Positions 57,997 to 64,000 of a stretch of DNA of 64,000 bases are shown here, piece after piece. A program made the translations under genes and the position numbers. Numbering within the stretch: the stretch's first letter is position 1; each line of letters begins with the position of its first letter. Source of the DNA: Leptolyngbyaceae cyanobacterium clean351 (GTDB lineage Bacteria > Cyanobacteriota > Cyanobacteriia > DAIDHW01); the NCBI GenBank assembly GCA_027451865.1, contig DAIDHW010000001.1, positions 496,353 through 560,352 on the forward strand. Reading direction: 5' to 3'. The notes below the pieces were generated by a model. It was not told the origin of the DNA and did not search any database. It worked only from the letters and a program-made list of their open reading frames with translations.

Positions 57997-58923
57997 ATGT
58001 CCATACATCAAGAAACGCTACCTGACCTGCTAGGGATTGACCTAGGGGGCACCGATATTAAGATGGGCCGCTTTAGCTCCTGCGGGGAACTCCAGCAGTC
58101 CTTAACTCTCAAGACCCCCCACCCGGCTACTCCCGCTGCCGTGGTGGAGGCCCTGGAGATGGGGGTAAAAACCCTAGACCCTGACCATCGCGCCGGTGCT
58201 CTGGGTGTAGGGGTGCCGGGGGCCGTCAACCGGGCCGGCCGAATTGTCCGGGGGGCGATTAACCTCCAGGGTTGGCGGGATGTGCCCCTAGCGGACCAGT
58301 TGGAAGCGCTTACCCAGTATCCCACCACCCTGGCGAACGATGCCAACTGTGCGGGCCTGGGGGAGGCCTGGCGAGGAGCAGGGCGAGACTACCAGAATTT
58401 CCTGCTGCTGACCCTGGGAACTGGGGTGGGGGGGGCAGTAATTCTAGAGGGCCAGCTCTTCGTCGGCCCCCAAGGTGCAGGAGCAGAACTCGGCCTGATT
58501 ACGTTGCGGCCGGAGGGGCCTCCTTGCAACAGTGGCAACCGGGGTTCCCTAGAACAGTTTGTCTCTGCCACTGCCATCCACCGGGACACGGGCTTGGAGG
58601 CTAAGGTTTGGGGAGAGAGAGCCGCCGCCGGCGACCTGCAAGCCCGGGAGTTTTGGCGGGCCTACGGCCAGAACCTCGGGATCGGCCTGACCAGTCTGAT
58701 CTACATTTTCACTCCCGAGGCGATAATCCTCGGGGGAGGAGTAGCTCAGAGCTTAGAATTCTTCCTGCCAGCCGTGTGGGGGGAGATTGAGCAGCGAGTC
58801 CTGCCGAGTTCGCGAGCTGGCCTGAAGATTATCACCGCCTCCCTCGGCAACAGCGCTGGCCGAGTTGGAGCGGCCAAGCTAGCCCGGGACCTGCTGCTTC
58901 TAGGCACCCCCAAGGCAGCCTAA
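57997..58923 (+). CDS. ROK family sugar kinase (glucokinase-like)
   Basis: A 308-residue sugar kinase. GIDLGGTDIKMG is the phosphate-1 motif, NDANCAGLGEAWRGAG and LTLGTGVGGAVI follow. The usual ROK zinc-binding CxCGxxGCxE is replaced by CNSGNRGSLEQ, so only one cysteine remains. Likely substrate is glucose or another hexose. It has no DNA-binding domain, so it is an enzyme rather than a repressor. It ends 2 bases before the convergent mnmE. Confidence 0.85.
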   Translation: MSIHQETLPDLLGIDLGGTDIKMGRFSSCGELQQSLTLKTPHPATPAAVVEALEMGVKTLDPDHRAGALGVGVPGAVNRAGRIVRGAINLQGWRDVPLADQLEALTQYPTTLANDANCAGLGEAWRGAGRDYQNFLLLTLGTGVGGAVILEGQLFVGPQGAGAELGLITLRPEGPPCNSGNRGSLEQFVSATAIHRDTGLEAKVWGERAAAGDLQAREFWRAYGQNLGIGLTSLIYIFTPEAIILGGGVAQSLEFFLPAVWGEIEQRVLPSSRAGLKIITASLGNSAGRVGAAKLARDLLLLGTPKAA

Positions 58924-58925
58924 AG

Positions 58926-60296
58926 TCACTTGCCTAGGCAAAATTGACTGAAGATCTGGTCTAAGACCGACTCGGTAACCGATTCGCCGGTGATTTCCCC
59001 TAGGGCCTGGATGGCGCTGCGCAGGTCAATGGTCCAAAAGTCCAGGGGCAGACCAGCCTCAATGGTCGCTTCCACCTGCGCCAGGGCTACTTTAACCCGG
59101 CCGAGGGCGACACTTTGGCGCTGGTTAATTGCCTGGTCTAGATCCGCTGCCTGGACCCGGCCCTGACCAACCGCCCCTAGAATCGCCGCCTCTAACTCTG
59201 GGATGCCCCTGCCCTCTAGAGCACTGGTGGTCACCACGGGCCCCAGCTGGGAAGGGATTACCGGTAGACACTCCACCCGGTCCACCTTGTTGACTACCAG
59301 GATCACCGGCCGGGGCTGGGCTTGGGCATAGATGCGCTCCTCCGCCCCTGTCCATCCCACCTGGGCATCCAGGATTAACAGCACCAGATCGGCAGCCTGG
59401 GCAACTTGCCCGGAGCGCTCCACCCCCAGTTGCTCAACCGGGTCTTGGGTATCCCGGATCCCCGCCGTGTCTAGGACTCGCACCGGTATCCCCCCTACCA
59501 CCAGCTCCACGTCTACTACATCCCGAGTCGTCCCCGGAATATCGGTAACAATGGCCCGGTCGGTTTGACTCCAGGCATTCAGCAGACTGGACTTGCCCAC
59601 ATTCGGCTGACCCAGGATAGCAATGACCAAGCCACTGCGCAATAATTTGCCCCGCGGGGCAGTAGCTAGCAGTAGCTCTACCTGGGCCTGGACCTGGGCC
59701 AACTGAGTTAAAAAGGGCGACGGATTGAAGGGGGGCAAATCGTCGGCAAAATCGATGTGGGCCTCAATATCCGCTAGGAGCTCTACACACCTGGTGCGCA
59801 CAGTTCTGATCCGTCGCGCCAACTGGCCACCTAAACCAGTTAGCGCCACCCGCGCCGCCTCAGGGGAACGGGCCCTTACCAGTTCTGCCACACTTTCAGC
59901 CTGGGTTAAGTCTAGACGGCCATGGAGAAAAGCCCGCAGGGTAAATTCCCCTGGCCCAGCCAGGACGGCCCCCTGCTGGAGACAGAGGTAAAGCACCTGT
60001 TGGACGATCACCAACCCTCCGTGGCAGTGAAACTCTACCACGTCTTCCCGGGTGTAAGAGCGGGGTGCCAGCATCAGTAGGACTAGGGCCTCATCGACGA
60101 GGGATTGAGTTTCCGGGTCACGGATATAGCCGTAGAGGATACGATGACTCTGCCAAACTTGGTTCCCAGGGGCGTGAAACAACCGCCGGGCCACTGCCAA
60201 GGCCTGGGGGCCTGAGAGCCGGACGATGCCAATGCTTCCCTGGTCCGGCACAAGGGGAGTGGCAATAGCGGCAACGGTAGCGTCCAGATTGATCAC
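58926..60296 (-). CDS. mnmE: tRNA modification GTPase MnmE
   Basis: With MnmG it modifies the wobble uridine of several tRNAs. The N-terminal tetrahydrofolate domain has [18 protein letters not shown] and [14 protein letters not shown], the G domain has [12 protein letters not shown] near 231, [16 protein letters not shown] and NKVD, and the C-terminus is CLGK with the required cysteine. The GTG start overlaps the lipA stop by four bases (GTGA), so the two are translated together. Confidence 0.96.
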   Translation of the reverse strand: MINLDATVAAIATPLVPDQGSIGIVRLSGPQALAVARRLFHAPGNQVWQSHRILYGYIRDPETQSLVDEALVLLMLAPRSYTREDVVEFHCHGGLVIVQQVLYLCLQQGAVLAGPGEFTLRAFLHGRLDLTQAESVAELVRARSPEAARVALTGLGGQLARRIRTVRTRCVELLADIEAHIDFADDLPPFNPSPFLTQLAQVQAQVELLLATAPRGKLLRSGLVIAILGQPNVGKSSLLNAWSQTDRAIVTDIPGTTRDVVDVELVVGGIPVRVLDTAGIRDTQDPVEQLGVERSGQVAQAADLVLLILDAQVGWTGAEERIYAQAQPRPVILVVNKVDRVECLPVIPSQLGPVVTTSALEGRGIPELEAAILGAVGQGRVQAADLDQAINQRQSVALGRVKVALAQVEATIEAGLPLDFWTIDLRSAIQALGEITGESVTESVLDQIFSQFCLGK

Positions 60297-61183
60297 GACT
60301 GCTCAGCGTGATAGGAGCTGCGCACCAGGGGGCCTGCTTGTACCTGACTAAAACCCAGACTCCGGGCCAGCGCAGCCAGTTCGGCAAATTCCCCGGGAGT
60401 CCAATAGCGCTGCACCGGCAAGTGACTGAGGGAGGGCCGCAAGTACTGGCCTAGGGTCAAACGGTCACAACCCACCCCCCGGAGATCTTGCAGGGCCCCT
60501 AGGACTTCTGGGACGGTTTCCCCAAGGCCTAGCATCAAACCGGATTTAGTCGGCAGGTGAGGAGCAATTTGTTTAACACCCTGTAACACCGCCAGGGAGC
60601 GCTGATACTGAGCCCCCCGCCGCACTACCCCCTGGAGCCGCTGTACAGTCTCAAGGTTGTGATTGTAACAGACTGGCCCGGCCGCTAAGACCGTGGCGAT
60701 ACGCTCTAGCTGGCGCTCAGGGGAGCGGTCACTACCAAAATCCGGGGTGAGCACCTCCACTGCCACCCCAGGACAACGGTGACGGATCACCCGTATGACC
60801 TCAGCAAAGTGGCCAGCCCCCTGGTCGGGCAGGTCATCACGGGCTACAGACGTCAAAACCACGTACCTCAGGCCGAGGGTCAGGACGGCCGCTGCTACCC
60901 GCTCTGGTTCGGAGCGCTCGGGGGGAGCTGGAGCCTGACCCTTAGTCACCTGGCAGAAGGCACAAGCCCGAGTACAGACCGGCCCCAACAGCAGGAAAGT
61001 GGCAGTCCCCTGACGATAGCATTCCCCCCGGTTAGGACAGCGTCCCTCCTCACAAATAGTCTGAACTCCCTGACGGCGGACCACCTGCTGTACCCTTGTC
61101 AAGTCACTGGCCTTAGCCAAAGAAGGACGCAGCCATTGGGGGATCCGCACTGGAGAGTCAGAGCCTGGGGATTTCTGTGTCAT
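60293..61183 (-). CDS. lipA: Lipoyl synthase
   Basis: Radical-SAM enzyme that inserts two sulfurs into octanoyl chains on lipoyl domains. The auxiliary cluster cysteines are in [12 protein letters not shown], the SAM cluster in CTRACAFC, and the C-terminal RSSYHAE contains the conserved serine. I use the ATG at 61183 (296 residues); the frame is open to 61273. AAAGG precedes it. It overlaps mnmE. Whether this is one of two LipA paralogues common in cyanobacteria cannot be seen here. Confidence 0.95.
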   Translation of the reverse strand: MTQKSPGSDSPVRIPQWLRPSLAKASDLTRVQQVVRRQGVQTICEEGRCPNRGECYRQGTATFLLLGPVCTRACAFCQVTKGQAPAPPERSEPERVAAAVLTLGLRYVVLTSVARDDLPDQGAGHFAEVIRVIRHRCPGVAVEVLTPDFGSDRSPERQLERIATVLAAGPVCYNHNLETVQRLQGVVRRGAQYQRSLAVLQGVKQIAPHLPTKSGLMLGLGETVPEVLGALQDLRGVGCDRLTLGQYLRPSLSHLPVQRYWTPGEFAELAALARSLGFSQVQAGPLVRSSYHAEQS

Positions 61184-61296
61184 CGGAACCTTTATGCTTA
61201 TAGGATAGCGGCCTAAGATGGCAAAATTGATACCAGGATTGTGGCAACCTTGCCCCGCAGTCATGGGCGTCATCTGGACTAGAAGAGGAGTTGAAC

Positions 61297-61881
61297 ATGA
61301 CGCAGCAAAAGATCCTAGTAATCGACGACAGCCGGGTGATCCGGGCCCGGGTGCGGGACATGCTGCCCCAGGGAGATTACCAAATTCTGGAAGCCAAGGA
61401 CGGGATTGAGGGTTTAAACCTCATGGTGCAGGAACAGCCTACCCTGGTGGTGCTCGACTTTATCTTGCCCAAGATGAATGGCTGGGAAGTATACCAGGAG
61501 ATCCAAAAACAGCCCCGGCTGCAAATCATCCCTTTGATCATAATGTCTGGCCGCAAGCAGGAGGTTACGGAAAAGCTCCCAGAACCCTTTGAACACTTCG
61601 AGTTTATCGAGAAACCTTTTGAACAAAATGCTCTAATTAGAGCTATGGGAGCGGCGTTTCGCAAGGCGAAGGAGAAGGAGGCTGACCTGCAAAGACGGGG
61701 CATCAGCCTCCAGCCCTTGGACGGTCAGACCATTGAGTGCGGCACTGACAAATCTATGGAGGCTTATGTGGCCGAGGTCCAATTACTCAACCAGAAAGTA
61801 GTGAGGTTGCAGGAGGAGGTTAACACCCTCAAGCGCCAGATGAGTCAGGTTATTGCCTTCCTCCGTAAACCCAACCCTTAG
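61297..61881 (+). CDS. Response regulator with C-terminal coiled coil
   Basis: A 194-residue protein with a receiver domain (residues 1-120): acidic pocket D10/D11, phospho-acceptor D54 in [12 protein letters not shown] and K106 in IEKPF. The rest is a helix ([17 protein letters not shown]) with no DNA-binding domain, so output is probably by protein contact. The ATG at 61297 has GAGGAG 6 bases upstream. No kinase is adjacent. The stop overlaps rpsR by 4 bases. Confidence 0.88.
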   Translation: MTQQKILVIDDSRVIRARVRDMLPQGDYQILEAKDGIEGLNLMVQEQPTLVVLDFILPKMNGWEVYQEIQKQPRLQIIPLIIMSGRKQEVTEKLPEPFEHFEFIEKPFEQNALIRAMGAAFRKAKEKEADLQRRGISLQPLDGQTIECGTDKSMEAYVAEVQLLNQKVVRLQEEVNTLKRQMSQVIAFLRKPNP

Positions 61882-62099
61882 CCTTCTCGGTTGATAAACG
61901 GCAGCAGAGCCAGGATCCTAGCCCGTTTAATCGCCAAAGTGACATCCCGCTGCTGCTTAGCTGTCAGACCGCTAATCCGGCGGGGGAGGATTTTTCCCCG
62001 CTCGGTGATGAACTTACGCAGCAGATCTAAGTCCTTGTAGTCGATGGGATCGCCAGGTTTGATTGGTGAAGAACGGTGACGGTAGTTATAGGTGGCCAT
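61878..62099 (-). CDS. rpsR: 30S ribosomal protein S18
   Basis: A 73-residue small-subunit protein that pairs with S6. The core [21 protein letters not shown], then [19 protein letters not shown] and LALLPF are the family signature. It lies 18 bases after rpmG on the same strand, the usual cyanobacterial pair. The last 4 bases overlap the response regulator gene from the other side. Confidence 0.97.
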   Translation of the reverse strand: MATYNYRHRSSPIKPGDPIDYKDLDLLRKFITERGKILPRRISGLTAKQQRDVTLAIKRARILALLPFINREG

Positions 62100-62117
62100 G
62101 GGTTAGAGGGGGGGGAG

Positions 62118-62306
62118 TTACTTGATTTCCTTGTGCACGGTGTGTTTGTTGCAGTGGGTGCAGAACTTCTGCAGCTCCAGTCGGCCAGTGGTGTTCCGGC
62201 GGTTTTTAGTGGTGGTGTACCGGGAAACTCCGGGAGAGCGCTTGTCTAGATTACTGCGACACTCAGTACATTCGAGGGTGATGATGATACGGACGCCCTT
62301 AGCCAT
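62118..62306 (-). CDS. rpmG: 50S ribosomal protein L33
   Basis: A 62-residue large-subunit protein. It retains the four cysteines of the zinc-ribbon form (CTECRSN and CTHCNKH), with [18 protein letters not shown], so it is the zinc-binding C+ type. It precedes rpsR by 18 bases. Confidence 0.97.
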   Translation of the reverse strand: MAKGVRIIITLECTECRSNLDKRSPGVSRYTTTKNRRNTTGRLELQKFCTHCNKHTVHKEIK

Positions 62307-62357
62307 GGGTTTAACTAGATAAATTTAATCCAAACGCCTATTATCACACAGGTAATC

Positions 62358-63104
62358 TCACTTACACAAGAAAGTTCCCTGCCGTTTGCGTAGACCGCGG
62401 GTATCGACTAGGGCCCGCCAGGCAAAGCGCGGTAAGACCAGCATCCGCCGCCAGCGCCAGGGCTCTTGGTAAAGTCGATAGGCCCACTCTAGGGAGTGGT
62501 CGCGCAACCACGAGGGAGCACGACGCTTAGTGCCCGCCCAGATATCTAAGCTGCCCCCCACCCCAATCCAGATAGCTCCTGGACATAAGGCCCGGTGTTG
62601 AGCAATCCATAATTCCTGGCGAGGAACCCCTAAACCGACCAAAACCAGGGATGGCTGCTGGTCCCGGAGAACTTGGGTGAGCTGCTCCCGTTCCGGGGGA
62701 GTTAGGTAGCCGTGGGCAGCCCCGGCCAAGGCCAGGTCAGGGAGGCGCTGCTCCCACCCTCGGGCCGCCTGGGCAGCTACCCCCGGTTGGGCTCCATAGA
62801 AAAACACCTTCTCGGTCCTGGCCAAGTTTACCATCAGGGCCTCTGCCAGCTCTATACCGGGCTGGCGGCGCACCCGTTCACCCTGACAACGTAGGTACCA
62901 AACCACCCCGGCCCCATCTGGGATCACTAGGTCAGCCGAGTGAATCACCTGGCGCAGGGAGGGCTGGCGGTCAGCCTGCATGACCATTTCGGCGTTGAGG
63001 GTGACCACCAGACTACCCTGCCCTTGGCGATGGCGCTCAAGTAGCCAAGCCTGATAGTTTTCCCCGAGGTGTATCGGTAGTCCTAAGACTTGGCGCTGAT
63101 ACAT
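62358..63104 (-). CDS. Second WecG/TagA/CpsF family glycosyltransferase
   Basis: A 248-residue paralogue of the protein at 18299-19054. LVVTLNAEMVMQADRQPSLR, the acidic DLVIPDGAGVVWY, VFFYGAQPG and LVLVGLGVPRQELWI align with the family; SLEWAYRLYQEPWRW near the end matches the other copy's SNIGLEWFYRLMREP. Sugar and acceptor are unknown. The ATG at 63104 follows the upstream gene's stop almost directly; a TTG at 63125 is an alternative. Confidence 0.85.
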   Translation of the reverse strand: MYQRQVLGLPIHLGENYQAWLLERHRQGQGSLVVTLNAEMVMQADRQPSLRQVIHSADLVIPDGAGVVWYLRCQGERVRRQPGIELAEALMVNLARTEKVFFYGAQPGVAAQAARGWEQRLPDLALAGAAHGYLTPPEREQLTQVLRDQQPSLVLVGLGVPRQELWIAQHRALCPGAIWIGVGGSLDIWAGTKRRAPSWLRDHSLEWAYRLYQEPWRWRRMLVLPRFAWRALVDTRGLRKRQGTFLCK

Positions 63105-63105
63105 C

Positions 63106-63384
63106 CTAGGCTTCAGGGGGAGCAATCTCAGGAATCTTTAGACTTTTCTGACTCTCCTTTAGCTCATGCCAGAGGGCTTTGATCCGCGCGTAGGCTTCGG
63201 CGGCGGGTAGGTGGCCCCCAGTTTGCAAGGCACAGATATAGCCTACCTTGTGGGCAAACTCCTGCAAATTGGCATTAAAGGCCAGATTCTGGGGACTAAA
63301 ATCGCCGTTATATTGACTACGGGGATACAAGAACTCTTCCTTGCTCGGTGGCCGGAAGTCATCTTTGCCTTTGTTGTGGTCCAT
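63106..63384 (-). CDS. Conserved cyanobacterial small protein (DUF7219-like)
   Basis: A 92-residue soluble protein with FLYPRSQYNGDFSPQNLAFNANLQEFA and a helical second half ending near KIPEIAPPEA. This pattern is conserved in cyanobacteria, and DUF7219 is my recollection, unchecked. Function is unknown. I use the ATG at 63384, because an upstream TTG at 63423 would lie in the promoter of the divergent tRNA-His. It lies 1 base before the second WecG/TagA gene. Confidence 0.65.
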   Translation of the reverse strand: MDHNKGKDDFRPPSKEEFLYPRSQYNGDFSPQNLAFNANLQEFAHKVGYICALQTGGHLPAAEAYARIKALWHELKESQKSLKIPEIAPPEA

Positions 63385-63411
63385 AGCAGGACTTACCTGG
63401 GTAGTAGGGGC

Positions 63412-63439
63412 TTGTTTCAGCAACTGCTTCTGTTATAAT
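63412..63439 (+). promoter_or_regulatory. tRNA-His promoter
   Basis: TTGTTT (63412-63417) and a perfect TATAAT (63434-63439) are separated by 16 bases. The -10 lies about 25 bases upstream of the tRNA. Confidence 0.6.
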
Positions 63440-63463
63440 CTAAAACTGGGACACAAAACCCAT

Positions 63464-63537
63464 GGCGAGCGTAGCCAAGTGGTTAAGGCAGAGGATTGTG
63501 GTTCCTCCATGCGTGGGTTCGAATCCCATCGTTCGCC
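63464..63537 (+). tRNA. tRNA-His (anticodon GTG)
   Basis: The 7-base acceptor stem GCGAGCG pairs with CGTTCGC. An extra G at 63464 (G-1) faces C73, the identity element of tRNA-His. The anticodon stem GAGGA/TCCTC holds the loop TTGTGGT with anticodon GTG. The T arm is GTGGGTTCGAATCCCAT. CCA is not encoded. Confidence 0.96.
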
Positions 63538-63551
63538 CTTCTGTGGGTCCC

Positions 63552-63887
63552 CTATCCCTGGTCTTTGATCTGGGTCAGTAGGGGCCGCAGCAGGTCCAGC
63601 CGGCCAGCTAACTTCAGAGCCTCTGGGGAATCCTCCGGCCACTCCGCCAAGGCATCTTCCGCTGCCAAGGCTAGATGGATCACTCTTTTGGCCAGTCGGT
63701 CATAACTGTTACTAGGAGGGTGGTTATAGACCAGGGGCAGTAGTTGAGCCAAGCACTCCCGCTGGCCCTGATCCTTGAGACTGCGGGGAGATTCTGGGTG
63801 CTCGAGGGGGGCAGGAGTATAGTACCGACACAAGATCGCCTGGGCAAGGCGGTCGTACCTGGTATCTCGTGGGTAATGGGTTTTCAT
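63552..63887 (-). CDS. Small helical protein, unknown
   Basis: A 111-residue soluble protein with no recognised domain. It contains two similar segments, RYDRLAQAILCRYY near the start and SYDRLAKRVIHLALA in the middle, hinting at an internal helical repeat. The ATG at 63887 is used; a longer frame from 63956 exists. It converges on tRNA-His. Confidence 0.6.
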   Translation of the reverse strand: MKTHYPRDTRYDRLAQAILCRYYTPAPLEHPESPRSLKDQGQRECLAQLLPLVYNHPPSNSYDRLAKRVIHLALAAEDALAEWPEDSPEALKLAGRLDLLRPLLTQIKDQG

Positions 63888-63973
63888 GGACTTAAGGGCA
63901 GGAGAAACAGACCCGCATATTTCTATAATACCGCAGGTGATGTAGAATATTTCCATCCACCAGGGGCAAATCT

Positions 63974-64000
63974 ATGGCTAAGGGTAAAAAACACAAACAT
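63974..64000 (+). CDS. Start of a lysine-rich protein, cut by window end
   Basis: An ATG at 63974 with CAGGGG 9 bases upstream opens a frame reading MAKGKKHKH to the window edge. The nine residues are very basic. Nothing else can be said about its identity. Confidence 0.4.

Overview
The window is chromosomal DNA from a phycobilisome-bearing cyanobacterium. The evidence is the split beta' RNA polymerase genes rpoC1 and rpoC2, Psb27, CP12, phosphoribulokinase with its redox cysteines, and a ferredoxin-NADP reductase with a CpcD-like phycobilisome linker domain. The DNA is GC-rich and densely packed. No species is assigned. I saw no transposase, phage gene or CRISPR array; this is core chromosome with several clade-specific genes.

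Layout. 1-8.2 kb: hemE (partial), a type IV pilin, aroA, psb27, an AmpG-like transporter, a CPA2 antiporter, pgl and tRNA-Ser. 8.3-15.6 kb: a double-FHA ABC transporter with an inositol-phosphatase-like gene, then a terpenoid pair (squalene/phytoene synthase family, hpnK) running into mutL. 15.6-23.3 kb: a gene-free stretch with a terminator and a CRP-like palindrome, then cysK, a chloroplast-type membrane protein, a WecG/TagA glycosyltransferase, an RNase II-family gene, larE and hisD. 23.5-33.9 kb: rpsT, tatD, rpoB, rpoC1, rpoC2. 34.1-45.3 kb: a Psb35-like small protein, a flavin monooxygenase, cobN, mfd, cbiB with three small conserved genes, and cp12. 45.4-51.6 kb: envelope genes (ABC-2 permease, LpxB-like protein, GT2 and acyltransferase) and a zinc alcohol dehydrogenase. 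51.9-57.3 kb: a DUF928 protein, a CHASE2 Ser/Thr kinase, and divergent prk and petH. 57.3-64 kb: an SDR, a ROK kinase, mnmE, lipA, a response regulator, rpsR, rpmG, a second WecG/TagA gene and tRNA-His.

How the genes relate. CP12 and Prk belong to the same redox switch of the Calvin cycle, and PetH supplies its NADPH. CobN and CbiB are two steps of cobalamin synthesis. rpsT to rpoC2 is a gene-expression block. Many genes overlap by 4 bases (GTGA, ATGA), and convergent genes end within 2 bases of each other or overlap.

The most interesting observations are: mutL lacks any ATG, GTG or TTG start that keeps its ATPase N-terminus and appears to start at CTG within a CTGA overlap with hpnK; a CRP-like palindrome and terminator between mutL and cysK may mark an unannotated small RNA; a roughly 100-bp tandem repeat covers the 3' end of aroA; and a small hydrophobic reading frame upstream of the terpenoid pair looks frameshifted. 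I found no clearly new multi-gene system.
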